Assembly (NCBI RefSeq): GCF_019175365.1 | Contig: NZ_CP059572.1 | Location: 1,984,001-2,048,000 of the forward strand | Direction of reading: 5' to 3' | Source of the DNA: Actinomadura graeca | GTDB lineage: Bacteria > Actinomycetota > Actinomycetes > Streptosporangiales > Streptosporangiaceae | Length of the DNA stretch: 64,000 nucleotides | Notes under the pieces: generated by a model | Database searches by the model: none | Seen by the model: only the letters and a program-made list of their open reading frames with translations | Told to the model about the DNA's origin: nothing | Made by a program: the position numbers and the translations under genes | Shown here: in pieces, positions 24,834 to 33,845 of the stretch | Position numbering within the stretch: the first letter of the stretch is position 1 | Layout of the letters: the number at the start of each line of letters is the position of its first letter

Positions 24834-25832
24834 GTGGAGACGGCGCGGGACGTTCTGACGGCACTGGCACGGCGGTACGCCTTCGGGGACCTGGAGGCGC
24901 TGATCACCCAGGGGACGCCCGGGGCCGGGGCCCGGTCCACCGCCGTGGCGGCGCTGTGCGCGTTCGGCCAGCGGGTGCTGGACCTGGACGCGGAGGACTT
25001 CGGCATGCCCGAGGCCGTCGGGGACGTCCCGCGGGACCTGCTCGACCGGGCCCGTGCCAGCCGGATGCCGCAGGCGGCGCGGGAGCGGCCGCGCGGCGCC
25101 CTCGCGAGCCTGCGCCCCGCCTACTCCCTGCTGCTGGAGGTCATCGCGATCCGCTGGTACCGCCGCGACATGGCGGCGCTCGTCGCCGCCGTCCACATCG
25201 CGAGCGAGTACCTGCCGCTGCTGGCGTGGGAGCCCGTCCTCGGCCACGCGGGCGACCCCGCGCTGATCGGCCCGTCCGTGAACGGCGAGGGCAGCCGCTT
25301 CGGCGTCCCGATCGAGCCCGGCGCGGCGCGGAACTGCGACCACACCCGCCCGGAACGTTCCGCCTGCGAGCGGACGCTGCGGGTGTCCAAGGAGCCGGGG
25401 CCCGGCTGGCGCGCCTACCTCGACCGGCAGCACAGCCAGGTCGCGTCGGCGCTCGGCGACTGCGCGGCCCGCTGCCGCACGCCCTGCACCGTCATGACCC
25501 GCCTGGACGGCCCCGTCCGCACGCGCCTGACCGAGCGCTGCAAGCTGGCGGCCGACTTCACCGACAGCGCCCTGGTGAAGCTCCGGCACGCCGCGCCGGT
25601 GGGCCATGGCTTCGGCGTCCCCTCCCCCGAGGAGGTCCAGACGGCGTGGACGCGCGCGCGGAAGTCCCTGGTGCACCAGCCCTTGGGGCACACCGCCCTG
25701 GACGGCACGGACGACGATCCCTATCCGCTGGCGGGCCTGCCGTCGCTGTTCTCGACGATCGCCGATGCCCGGCTGACCCCCGACACCCTCCTCCGCGACG
25801 TCACCGAGCGCATCACGGCGACGCTGGGCTGA
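24834..25832 (+). CDS. Conserved-looking protein with cysteine clusters, unknown function
   Basis: The product is 332 residues from GTG 24834, which has a GGAAGGGTGGGAG Shine-Dalgarno region; ATG starts at 24798 and 24807 are possible. Predicted mainly helical and soluble. Mid-protein it carries clustered cysteines, NCDHT...ACERT and DCAARCRTPC, with nearby His, which could bind a metal or cluster. I do not recognise the family. It overlaps the convergent malQ end by 20 bp. Confidence 0.7.
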   Translation: METARDVLTALARRYAFGDLEALITQGTPGAGARSTAVAALCAFGQRVLDLDAEDFGMPEAVGDVPRDLLDRARASRMPQAARERPRGALASLRPAYSLLLEVIAIRWYRRDMAALVAAVHIASEYLPLLAWEPVLGHAGDPALIGPSVNGEGSRFGVPIEPGAARNCDHTRPERSACERTLRVSKEPGPGWRAYLDRQHSQVASALGDCAARCRTPCTVMTRLDGPVRTRLTERCKLAADFTDSALVKLRHAAPVGHGFGVPSPEEVQTAWTRARKSLVHQPLGHTALDGTDDDPYPLAGLPSLFSTIADARLTPDTLLRDVTERITATLG

Positions 25833-27855
25833 TCGGAAGGCCCCGCACGGCCTCCCGGACCCGCGGATTCGCCGGCAGGTCCTCCAGCAGGACGGGCCTG
25901 CCGGAGGCGTCCGCCAGGGGAACACGCCAGTTCGGGTACTCGTCGACCGTCCCGGGCTGGTTCTGGGTCCGGCGCTCCCCGACGGCGTCGGCGAGGGACA
26001 CGCCGATGAGGCGCGCGGGCGTGCGGCCGAGGAAGGCGTGCAGGGCCGCCACCACCTGCTCGTCCCATGCGGTGGAGCCTTCGTCCAGCGCCCGCGCGAC
26101 CTCCTCCGGCTCGGCGGCGAGCAGGCCCTCGTCGTGCAGGAGGGCGAGCCAGCCGAGGAGCCCGCGCCGATGCTCCTCCAGTTCCTCGCCCGGCGCGCGG
26201 GTGAGGAGGCCGAGACGGTCGCGGAGCGCGATGTGGTCGCCGTGCAGGACGCCTCTGATCGGCGGCATGTCATGGGTGCCGACCGTCGCCAGGGACATCC
26301 TCCTCCACCGGCCGGCGGGCTTCGGGGCCCCTGTCTCGTCTCGCTCGAACCACAGCAGGGACGTGCCGAGGATCCCCCGGTCGGCCAGGTCGTCGCGGAC
26401 CTCGGGCTCCACGGTGCCGAGGTCCTCGCCCACCACGACCGCGCCCGCCCGCGCCGCCTCCCAGACCAGGCAGCCGAGCAGCGCCTCCCGGTCGTAGCGG
26501 ACGTAGGTGCCGTCGGCCGGTGAGCCGCCCTCCGGGACCCACCACAGCCGCGACACCTGCATCGCGTGGTCCAGGCGCAGCCCGCCGCCGTGCCGGAGCG
26601 CGGTGGCCAGCATCTCCCGGAACGGGACGTAGGCGGCCTCCGCGAGGCGGTGCGGGTGCCACGGCGGCTGGCCCCAGTCCTGGCCGCGCTGGTTGAACTC
26701 GTCCGGCGGCGCCCCGACGCTCATGCCGGGCGCCATCAGGTCGCGGTACATCCACGAGTCCGCGCTGCCGTGGGCCACGCCGACCGCCACGTCGTGGACG
26801 ATCCCGACCGGCATCCCCGCCTCCCTGGCCGCCCGCTGGGCGTCGCCGAGCTGGCCGTCCAGGCGCCACTGCGACCAGGCGTGGAAGTCGACGCGGGCGG
26901 CGAGCCGGCGCGCCGCGTCCGCCACGGCCCGGCTCCCGGACTCGCGCAGCGGGACCGGCCAGCGCCGCCAGTCGGCCCCGTGCTCCTCGGCGAGCGCGCA
27001 CCACGTCGCGAACAGGGTGAGGGCCCGTCCCTCCCGGGCGCGGAACGCGTCGTAGCGCCGCCGGGCCTCCTCGTCGCGCGGGAGGCGGTACAGCAGTTCG
27101 AGCGCCTCCAGCTTCGCCGTCCAGACCGCGTCGCGGTCGATCGGGCCGGAGGCGGCGCGGAGCGGGGCGGCCAGGGCGGCGAGACGCTCCTGGTCGGCGG
27201 GTGGCAGCGCCGCGTACTCGGGGAGGTCCTCCACGCGCAGGTAGATCGGCGCGGCGAAGCGGCGGCTCATCGGCGAGTAGGGCGACGACCCCACCGGCGG
27301 GACGGGCTCGGACGCGTGCAGCGGGTTGATCAGGGTGAACCCGGCGCCCGGCTCCGCGGCGCTCCACGCGGCGAGGTCCGCGAGATCGCGCAGGTCGCCC
27401 ATCCCCCAGGACGCCCCGGAGCGCACCGAGTAGAGCTGCGCCGTGAACCCCCACATCCGCGGCGGCGGCTCCAGCGCCCTCGGGGTGACCAGCAGCGGCG
27501 CGGTCTCCCGCCGGTCGCCCCGCCGGGCGTGCAGCCGGTGCCAGCCCAGCGGAAGGCCGTCCTCGGCGAACGGGACCACGTCGCCGGAGTCCAGTTCCAC
27601 GCTCAGCTCGGGCGGCCCGTCCGGCAGGGCGTCCGCGAACCGCGCCGGGACGCCCTGCCGCAGGACGGCGACGGGCGGCAGCAGCGGCCGGGGCGGGGGC
27701 GGCGACGAGGCGTCCACTCCGAGGGCCTCCAGGACGGCGGCCAGGGTCTCCCGCGGTACAGCGACCTCACGGCCCCGCCAGTCGGCGTACCGCGTCGCGA
27801 CCCCGTGCCGCCCGGCGAGTGTGATCAGTTCGTCGTCGGACACGCTTGCAGGCAT
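25813..27855 (-). CDS. malQ: 4-alpha-glucanotransferase (amylomaltase)
   Basis: The 680-residue GH77 disproportionating enzyme moves maltooligosaccharide segments in maltose and glycogen metabolism. Conserved pieces include GASWGMGDL, INPLHA, SPYSPMSRRF, the nucleophile region LRLDHAMQV, acid/base region VVGEDLGTV and VGTHDMPP. The N-terminal roughly 150-residue beta-rich extension, with a GVATRYADWRG start, is usual in actinobacteria. It is followed on the same strand by no metabolic partner. Confidence 0.93.
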   Translation of the reverse strand: MPASVSDDELITLAGRHGVATRYADWRGREVAVPRETLAAVLEALGVDASSPPPPRPLLPPVAVLRQGVPARFADALPDGPPELSVELDSGDVVPFAEDGLPLGWHRLHARRGDRRETAPLLVTPRALEPPPRMWGFTAQLYSVRSGASWGMGDLRDLADLAAWSAAEPGAGFTLINPLHASEPVPPVGSSPYSPMSRRFAAPIYLRVEDLPEYAALPPADQERLAALAAPLRAASGPIDRDAVWTAKLEALELLYRLPRDEEARRRYDAFRAREGRALTLFATWCALAEEHGADWRRWPVPLRESGSRAVADAARRLAARVDFHAWSQWRLDGQLGDAQRAAREAGMPVGIVHDVAVGVAHGSADSWMYRDLMAPGMSVGAPPDEFNQRGQDWGQPPWHPHRLAEAAYVPFREMLATALRHGGGLRLDHAMQVSRLWWVPEGGSPADGTYVRYDREALLGCLVWEAARAGAVVVGEDLGTVEPEVRDDLADRGILGTSLLWFERDETGAPKPAGRWRRMSLATVGTHDMPPIRGVLHGDHIALRDRLGLLTRAPGEELEEHRRGLLGWLALLHDEGLLAAEPEEVARALDEGSTAWDEQVVAALHAFLGRTPARLIGVSLADAVGERRTQNQPGTVDEYPNWRVPLADASGRPVLLEDLPANPRVREAVRGLPISPASP

Positions 27856-27882
27856 GCCCCTTCACGGAAGGGTCAAAAGGGG

Positions 27883-29352
27883 TCAGGCGTCCCAGATGGC
27901 GGGCTTTCGGCCGAGCCACGGGCGGGCCTCCTCCAGCTGCGCCGCCAGGGAGATCAGCGTCCCCTCCCCGCCGAGCCGCCCCGCCAGCATGATCCCGATC
28001 GGCAGCCCTTCGCCGCCTCCCCCGGGCGACGGCGCCCCGGACTCCCCGGAACCGCCTTCGCTCCAGTACAGAGGCACGTTCACAGCGGGCTGGCCGGAGA
28101 CGTTGTAGGCGGCGCAGAACGGCGTGAAGTCCTTCTGGCGCTGGAAGTTCTCCGCGGGCTCCCGGTCGTGGAAGTACCCGACCGGCACCGGCGGCTGGGC
28201 CAGCGTGGGATGCAGGATCGCGTCGAACTCGTCCATGACGGGGAACGCCGTGCGCAGCGCGGCCTGGAGCGCCGCCTGCGCCTGGAACAGCCGCGTCGCG
28301 CTCGTGGCCCGCCCGCGCTCGCGGAGCCAGCGGGTGAGCGGCTGGAGGAGGTGCTCCTTGTCGTCCGGAACCGGCGTCATCGTGGCCATCACCCCCCACA
28401 GCAGCTCGAAGTGCGGGACGAGGTCGGAGCCGAGCACCGGCGGCAGCTCCACGACCTCGTGCCCGAGCTCCTCCAGCAGCGCGGACGCGGCGTCGTAGGC
28501 GGCCACGCAGTCGGGATGGACGACGGTGCCGGGCACGGCGGGCTCGCGGCTCCGGGCGATGCGCAGGCGTCCCGGCGCGCGGTCCGCGCAGGAGAGGAAC
28601 GTCCCCTCGACGGGCGGCGCCGCGTAGACGTCCCCGGGCATCGGGACCGCCATCACGTCCAGCAGGAGCGCGGCGTCCCGGACCGTCCGCGCGATGGGGC
28701 CGTTCGTGGACAGCCCGAAGAGGTCGGGGATGATCGGCCCCTGCGAGACGCGGCCGCGGGTGGGCTTGATCCCGACGAGCCCGCACACGCTGCTCGGGAT
28801 CCGGATCGACCCGCCGCCGTCGCTGCCCTGCGCGGCCGGCGCGAGCCCGGCGGCCACCGCGGCGGCGGCGCCGCCGCTGGAGCCGCCCGCCGACCGGGTG
28901 AGGTCCCATGGCGTCCGGGCGGGGGGTGCGACGGCACTCTCGGTGTAACAGGGCAGACCGAATTCGGGGGCCGACGTCTTACCCAGAAGGACAGAACCCG
29001 CTTGCCTCAGCAGTGAGACGACGTTGTCGTCCAGGAAACCGGTCATATCGGCAAAAACATCCGACCCGTAAGTCGCCCGCACCCCGCTGACCATGTTCAG
29101 GTCCTTGATCGGCACCGGCACGCCGTGCAGGGGCGGCAGAGCGGCCGGGTCCGGGGCGGCCGACACGGCCTTCTCGGCCTGCCGCGCCTGCTCCCTGGCG
29201 ATCTCGGCGGTCACGGTGACATAGGCGCCGACCTGCGGGTCCAGGCGCTCGATGCGGTCGAGGTAGTGGTCGGTGAGCTCGACCGGCGACAGCTCGCCGG
29301 AGCGGACGGCCTCGGCCATCCGCGTGACGCTGAGGTCATGGATATGGGTCAC
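27883..29352 (-). CDS. Amidase (amidase-signature family)
   Basis: The 489-residue amidase has Lys in VPIKDLNMVSG, cis-Ser in RSAGGSSGGAAAAVAAG and nucleophile Ser in GSDGGGSIRIPSS; the last is the usual Gly-Gly-Ser-Ile-Arg signature. Substrate unknown. It is only about 35 % like the amidase at 9512-10927 by eye, so it is not a recent duplicate. Start GTG 29352 (MTHIHDLSV) lies 8 nt after a good -10, so the transcript is nearly leaderless. Confidence 0.88.
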   Translation of the reverse strand: MTHIHDLSVTRMAEAVRSGELSPVELTDHYLDRIERLDPQVGAYVTVTAEIAREQARQAEKAVSAAPDPAALPPLHGVPVPIKDLNMVSGVRATYGSDVFADMTGFLDDNVVSLLRQAGSVLLGKTSAPEFGLPCYTESAVAPPARTPWDLTRSAGGSSGGAAAAVAAGLAPAAQGSDGGGSIRIPSSVCGLVGIKPTRGRVSQGPIIPDLFGLSTNGPIARTVRDAALLLDVMAVPMPGDVYAAPPVEGTFLSCADRAPGRLRIARSREPAVPGTVVHPDCVAAYDAASALLEELGHEVVELPPVLGSDLVPHFELLWGVMATMTPVPDDKEHLLQPLTRWLRERGRATSATRLFQAQAALQAALRTAFPVMDEFDAILHPTLAQPPVPVGYFHDREPAENFQRQKDFTPFCAAYNVSGQPAVNVPLYWSEGGSGESGAPSPGGGGEGLPIGIMLAGRLGGEGTLISLAAQLEEARPWLGRKPAIWDA

Positions 29353-29360
29353 AAGGCCGA

Positions 29361-29389
29361 ACGGTAGACGCCGGGCGGACTGGCATCAA
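29361..29389 (-). promoter_or_regulatory. Promoter of the amidase gene, near-leaderless
   Basis: On the minus strand TTGATG (29389-29384), a 17-bp spacer and TACCGT (29366-29361) lie 8 nt before GTG 29352, placing the expected start site at the initiation codon. Confidence 0.5.
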
Positions 29390-29543
29390 AGATGGCAGGA
29401 CCGGGTATCGCTCCGGAAGAGAAGATAAGTACCATCGTACCCGTCGGCGCCGTCAGTGAATCACCCCTCGGTGGCGACAAAAGTATTAACCCGGCATTAC
29501 TAGTAGGCCACCGTAGCAATGATTACTCTGCGCTCGGAGGATC

Positions 29544-30398
29544 ATGCCCCCGATGTGGAAGGAATACGGAGCGTCACTCATGGCGATCATGGATCGGGGC
29601 AACACGCAAGAGGCCCGAGGTCAGCCCCAGGGCCAGTCGGAGGAGTCGCGTGAGCACCCCCACGAGGCCCCGGTGAAGGAGACGACCGAGGAGCGGGCGC
29701 CGGGGGCCCTGCTCGGCGACGCCCAGATCCGCCGCTGGATGTGGCGCGTCGGCGCGGCCGTCGCGGCCGGCATCGTGGTCTCCCTCGTGTTCGGGATCCG
29801 CGGCGGTCTCACCGCGCTCGTCCTGGTGATCATCGGCGACACCGTCCGCACCTCGCGCAAGGACTCCAGCGTCCCCGCCTGGCAGAAGTCCTCGGCCGCC
29901 GAACGGCGCACCGAGAAGCAGCTGAAGTCCCTCCAGCGCAACGGGTACCTCGTGCTCCACGCACGCGCCGTGCCCCGCGACGACGAGGGCGTCAGCGACG
30001 GGCGGATCGACCACCTGGTGATCGGGCCGAGCGGCGTCTACGCCATCGACTCCGAGAAGTGGGACAAGCGGCTGCCGGTGCGCACCATGTCCCACCTCAA
30101 GCTGTTCCACGGCCCCTTCAACAAGAAGGACCGCCTGGACGAGGCCCGCTGGGAGGCCGAGCAGGCCAGCCGCATCATCGGCGGGCAGGTCGGCTTCGAC
30201 GTGCCCGTGCAGCCGTCGGTGGCGATCTACGGCCCGTCCATCCCGTGGAAGGTCATGCGGGTCCGGGACGTGGACGTCTACGCCGGCAACCGGGCGCGCG
30301 CGTACCTGCGGCGCCGGCCGAAGATCCTCACCGACACCGACGTCGACCGGATCTTCGAGGCGGCCGAGAAGGCCCTGCCGCCGAAGTACACCGACTGA
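29544..30398 (+). CDS. Membrane-anchored NERD-domain protein
   Basis: The product is up to 284 residues. A charged, Gln/Glu-rich N-terminal segment precedes two close membrane spans (about 68-100), then a NERD domain (about 115-235) with GRIDHLVIGPSGVYAIDSEKW, the core of these nuclease-related domains; D and K/E residues of the restriction-like fold are present. ATG 29544 has GGAGG only 3 nt away; ATG 29580 (MAIMDRG) with GGAG at 8 nt is an equally good start. Function unknown, possibly DNA processing at the membrane. The promoter region 29460-29540 is unusually AT-rich. Confidence 0.75.
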   Translation: MPPMWKEYGASLMAIMDRGNTQEARGQPQGQSEESREHPHEAPVKETTEERAPGALLGDAQIRRWMWRVGAAVAAGIVVSLVFGIRGGLTALVLVIIGDTVRTSRKDSSVPAWQKSSAAERRTEKQLKSLQRNGYLVLHARAVPRDDEGVSDGRIDHLVIGPSGVYAIDSEKWDKRLPVRTMSHLKLFHGPFNKKDRLDEARWEAEQASRIIGGQVGFDVPVQPSVAIYGPSIPWKVMRVRDVDVYAGNRARAYLRRRPKILTDTDVDRIFEAAEKALPPKYTD

Positions 30399-30408
30399 GC
30401 GGCCGACC

Positions 30409-30436
30409 GGGCGGCCCGCCTTTCCCCGGGCCGCCC
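30409..30436 (+). terminator. Hairpin terminator after the NERD gene
   Basis: GGGCGGCCCG (30409-30418) pairs perfectly with CGGGCCGCCC (30427-30436) around CCTTTCCC, 11 nt after the stop. Confidence 0.7.
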
Positions 30437-30763
30437 CGACAAGGCTCGACGGCGAGCCCCGAACGACCGGACGCATCCTCCGGATGACCGGTACGGAGGG
30501 GCACCTCGCCCGCACGCGCGGCCGGGGTGCCGCTTCCGCCTCTCCGCGCCGCCCGCACGTGCGACGATCGCCCACCGGGAGCAAGGCCCGGCGTTGTGTA
30601 GCATCGAAGGAACACGGGCCGGTGCGCGCGATCTCCGCTGAGCCGGCCGGCAGCGCCGCGATCCGCCGCTGCGGACACCACGTCCGCCCCGCACCGCCCG
30701 AACGGCACCGGTGCGGCCGGGCTCCCGGCGCCACGGCACGTCACACGTTGGAGAGGTCAGAAG
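30437..30763. other. Leader region of ilvD without a recognisable gene
   Basis: This 327-nt gap should hold the ilvD promoter. TAGCAT (30599-30604) is a possible -10 without a matching -35. No branched-chain leader peptide with Val/Leu/Ile runs is visible, and no T-box or other riboswitch signature is recognised. Confidence 0.4.
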
Positions 30764-32620
30764 ATGCCCGCCCTCAGGTCACGCACGGTCACGCACGGCA
30801 GGAACATGGCGGGCGCCCGCGCGCTCATGCGGGCCAGCGGCGTCGAACGCGAGGACTTCGGCAAGCCGATCGTGGCGGTGGCCAACAGCTTCACCCAGTT
30901 CGTCCCCGGCCACGTCCACCTGGACCAGGTCGGCAAGGTCGTCGCGGGCGCCGTCCGCGAGGCCGGCGGCGTCCCCCGCGAGTTCAACACGATCGCGGTG
31001 GACGACGGCATCGCCATGGGCCACGACGGCATGCTCTACTCGCTGCCCTCCCGCGAGGTGATCGCCGACGCCATCGAGTACATGGTCAACGCCCACTGCG
31101 CCGACGCCCTGGTCTGCGTGTCCAACTGCGACAAGATCACGCCCGGGATGATGCTGGCCGCGCTGCGCCTCAACATCCCCACCGTGTTCGTCTCCGGCGG
31201 CCCGATGGAGGCCGGCAAGCCCGTCGAGGGCGTCATGGGCGGCAACAAGCTCGACCTGATCGACCCGATCATCGCCTCCGCCGACGGCTCCGTCGCCGAC
31301 GACAAGCTCCTGGAGATGGAGGAGAGCGCCTGCCCCACCTGCGGGTCCTGCTCGGGCATGTTCACCGCCAACTCCATGAACTGCCTCACCGAGGCGATCG
31401 GGCTGGCCCTGCCGGGCAACGGCACCGTCCTCGCCACCCACACCGCCCGCCGCCGCCTCTACGAGGACGCCGGCCGCACCGTCGTCGAGATCGCCCGCCG
31501 CTACTACGACGGCGACGACGCCTCCGTCCTGCCGCTGAGCATCGCCACCCGCGAGGCGTTCGAGAACGCCATGGTCCTGGACGTGGCCATGGGCGGCTCC
31601 ACCAACACGATCCTGCACCTCCTCGCCGCCGCCTACGAGGGCGGCGTCGACTTCGGGCTCGCCGACATCGACGCGCTGTCCCGCCGCGTCCCCTGCATCT
31701 GCAAGCTGGCCCCCGCCACCGGCAAATACCACGTCGAGGACTGCCACCGCGCCGGCGGCATCCCCGCCCTGCTCGGCGAGCTGCACCGCGCCGGCCTGCT
31801 GAACGCCGCCGCCCACTCGATCCACTCCGCGTCCCTGGAGGAGTTCGTCGCCAAGTGGGACGTCCGCTCCCCCGACGTCCTCCCCGAGGCCGTCGACCTG
31901 TTCCACGCGGCACCGGGCGGCGTCCGCAGCACCTCGGCGTTCAGCCAGAGCGCCCGCTGGGAGGAGCTCGACCTCGACCGCGCCGGGGGCTGCATCCGCG
32001 ACGCCGAGCACGCCTACACCGCCGACGGCGGCCTCGCCGTCCTGCGCGGCAACATCGCCCCCGACGGCGCGATCGTCAAGACCGCGGGCGTGGACGAGGA
32101 CCTGTGGACCTTCACCGGCCCCGCCGTCGTCTTCGAGAGCCAGGACCAGGCCGTCGAGGGCATCCTCGGCGGCAAGGTCAAGGCCGGCGACGTCGTCGTG
32201 ATCCGCTACGAGGGCCCGAAGGGCGGCCCCGGCATGCAGGAGATGCTCTACCCGACGAGCTTCCTCAAGGGCCGCGGCCTCGGCAAGGACTGCGCGCTGA
32301 TCACCGACGGCCGCTTCTCCGGCGGCACGTCCGGCCTGTCCATCGGGCACGCCTCCCCCGAGGCCGCGGGCGGCGGCGTCATCGCCCTCGTCGAGGACGG
32401 CGACCGCATCGTCATCGACATCCCGCACCGCACGCTGGAGCTGGACGTCCCGGCCGACGAGCTGGAGATCCGCCGCGAGAAGCTCCTCGCCGACCTCGGC
32501 GGCTACCGCCCGCGCGACCGTCACCGCCCGGTCAGCGCCGCCCTGCGCGCCTACGCCGCCATGGCGACCTCCGCCTCCACCGGCGCCGCCCGCGACGTCA
32601 CCCAGCTGGACCGCCCCTGA
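30764..32620 (+). CDS. ilvD: Dihydroxy-acid dehydratase
   Basis: The 618-residue iron-sulfur enzyme converts 2,3-dihydroxy-isovalerate or -methylvalerate to the 2-keto acids in valine, isoleucine and leucine synthesis. Cluster ligands Cys122 ([10 protein letters not shown]) and Cys190/193/196 ([12 protein letters not shown]) are visible, as are LPGNGT and the C-terminal [10 protein letters not shown] metal motif. Full length and colinear with the longer IlvD class. ATG 30764 follows GGAGAGG. No other ilv gene is adjacent. Confidence 0.96.
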   Translation: MPALRSRTVTHGRNMAGARALMRASGVEREDFGKPIVAVANSFTQFVPGHVHLDQVGKVVAGAVREAGGVPREFNTIAVDDGIAMGHDGMLYSLPSREVIADAIEYMVNAHCADALVCVSNCDKITPGMMLAALRLNIPTVFVSGGPMEAGKPVEGVMGGNKLDLIDPIIASADGSVADDKLLEMEESACPTCGSCSGMFTANSMNCLTEAIGLALPGNGTVLATHTARRRLYEDAGRTVVEIARRYYDGDDASVLPLSIATREAFENAMVLDVAMGGSTNTILHLLAAAYEGGVDFGLADIDALSRRVPCICKLAPATGKYHVEDCHRAGGIPALLGELHRAGLLNAAAHSIHSASLEEFVAKWDVRSPDVLPEAVDLFHAAPGGVRSTSAFSQSARWEELDLDRAGGCIRDAEHAYTADGGLAVLRGNIAPDGAIVKTAGVDEDLWTFTGPAVVFESQDQAVEGILGGKVKAGDVVVIRYEGPKGGPGMQEMLYPTSFLKGRGLGKDCALITDGRFSGGTSGLSIGHASPEAAGGGVIALVEDGDRIVIDIPHRTLELDVPADELEIRREKLLADLGGYRPRDRHRPVSAALRAYAAMATSASTGAARDVTQLDRP

Positions 32621-32714
32621 CCCGGGCGTCACCGCGCCTCCCGACCCCCAGGGAGGGGCGCCGCTGCTCATCGTTGTGCGGGTCGTGCCGCCGTTCGATG
32701 CGCTCTGAGAGGGC

Positions 32715-32930
32715 TTAGGAGCAGCAGCCTCCTCCGCAGCAGCCTCCTCCGCCGGACGACGGCGGGGGCTTCGGGGCGCCGGCGGAGCCGGTGACGGCGA
32801 CCGTGGACAGCAGCTTCACCGTGTCGTCGTGGCCGTCCGGGCAGGGCGCCGGGTCCGAGGAGTTGATCATCGGGCGGGAGACCTCGAACGTCGACCCGCA
32901 GGCGCGGCAGCGGTAGTCATAGCGTGGCAC
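32715..32930 (-). CDS. FmdB-type zinc-ribbon protein with Cys-rich tail
   Basis: The 71-residue protein begins MPRYDYRCRACGSTFEV, the FmdB-like start, with CxxC at 8/11 and a second Cys in PAPCPDGH about residue 30, where the family often has CxxC. The C-terminus is a Gly/Cys tail (GGGGCCGGGCCS) that may carry metal. FmdB members are linked to regulation and metal handling; the precise role is unknown. Confidence 0.88.
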   Translation of the reverse strand: MPRYDYRCRACGSTFEVSRPMINSSDPAPCPDGHDDTVKLLSTVAVTGSAGAPKPPPSSGGGGCCGGGCCS

Positions 32931-33000
32931 GCCCCCAGGATACGGGGTGGGGGCGCGGCGGACGAGAGCGCGCGGCGACGCCGGGCGTGCGCGGCGGCCT

Positions 33001-33510
33001 TCAGGCCGCGGGTTCCGTCACGTAAGCGGCCCACTGGGGGTCGCCGTCGTGGACGAGGCCGATCAGGCGCCAATGGGCACCCCGGGGGACGCCGGGGGTG
33101 ATGCTGAGCGTCCAGCCCAGCTCTTCGAGGAGACGGTCGGCCTTGCGGTGGTTGCACGTCATGCAGGACGCGACGCAGTTCTCCCAGATGTGCTTGCCGC
33201 CGCGGCTGCGCGGGTGGACGTGGTCGATCGTCTCGGCGCGGCGGCCGCAGTAGACACAGCGGAAGTTGTCACGCCGCATCAGGGCCGCGCGGGTCAGCGG
33301 GACGCGGGTGCGGAACGGGATCCGGACGTAGCGCCGCAGCCGGATCACCGACGGGACGTCGATCGCCATGGTGGCCGAGTGGAGCACCGCGCCGGAGGTG
33401 TCGTGGTGGACGATCTCCGCCTTCTCCCGGAGCACGAGGCAGACCGCCCGCCGGAGCGGGAGGGTCGTGAGTGGTTCGTATGTCGCGTTCAGGAGGAGGA
33501 CCTGCCGCAT
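33001..33510 (-). CDS. HNH endonuclease family protein
   Basis: The 169-residue protein has an N-terminal segment (MRQVLLLNATYEPL) followed by a compact HNH nuclease motif at about residues 90-130: CVYCGRR, TIDHVHPRSRGG, WENCVASCMTCNHRKADR. Two CxxC pairs bind zinc and the DH pair is catalytic. This family is ubiquitous and usually chromosomal in actinobacteria; its cellular role is not established. ATG 33510 overlaps the stop of the small upstream gene (TGATG) and also has GGAGG 8 nt away. Confidence 0.9.
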   Translation of the reverse strand: MRQVLLLNATYEPLTTLPLRRAVCLVLREKAEIVHHDTSGAVLHSATMAIDVPSVIRLRRYVRIPFRTRVPLTRAALMRRDNFRCVYCGRRAETIDHVHPRSRGGKHIWENCVASCMTCNHRKADRLLEELGWTLSITPGVPRGAHWRLIGLVHDGDPQWAAYVTEPAA

Positions 33511-33656
33511 CAGACGCCCTCCACCGGGCGTCCGCGACGCCGCTCGCCGCGACGCGGTCCTTCTCCGCATGGTCGTCCGTTGGCCTCGGCGGACGCGGCT
33601 GGGCGCGCCTCCCACCGAGGCCCGATTATTGTCTCCGGCACCTGCGCACTCGCCAT
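33510..33656 (-). CDS. Short leader gene translationally coupled to the HNH nuclease gene
   Basis: This 48-residue open frame is short. ATG 33656 is preceded by GAGGAGG at 5 nt, one of the strongest SD sequences in the window. Its TGA overlaps the ATG of the HNH gene (TGATG), a classic coupling arrangement. The product starts MASAQVPETIIGPRWEARP and ends in an Arg/Gly-rich basic segment. No homologue is recognised. It may be a real peptide or a translational lead-in that controls nuclease expression. Confidence 0.55.
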   Translation of the reverse strand: MASAQVPETIIGPRWEARPAASAEANGRPCGEGPRRGERRRGRPVEGV

Positions 33657-33832
33657 GAGGTCCTCCTCAGGGGCGAACCGACCCGGAATCAGTGTGGCGT
33701 CTGAGGAGCCCGTCCGCTACCCCAATAATCCCCCACCACGTGCCAGATCGAACGCAAAAACACACCCCGGCACCGCCGGACCCGCCGTGGAGACGGCGTT
33801 GTGGCGGGTTCTGAGCCGCCCCCGCGGGCCAA

Positions 33833-33838
33833 TACAGT
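33833..33838 (+). promoter_or_regulatory. -10 element of the prolyl oligopeptidase gene (leaderless)
   Basis: TACAGT lies 7 nt before ATG 33846 and no SD is present, so initiation on a leaderless message is likely. A weak TTCTGA (33809-33814) stands 18 bp upstream as a -35 candidate. Confidence 0.4.
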
Positions 33839-33845
33839 TCACCCC

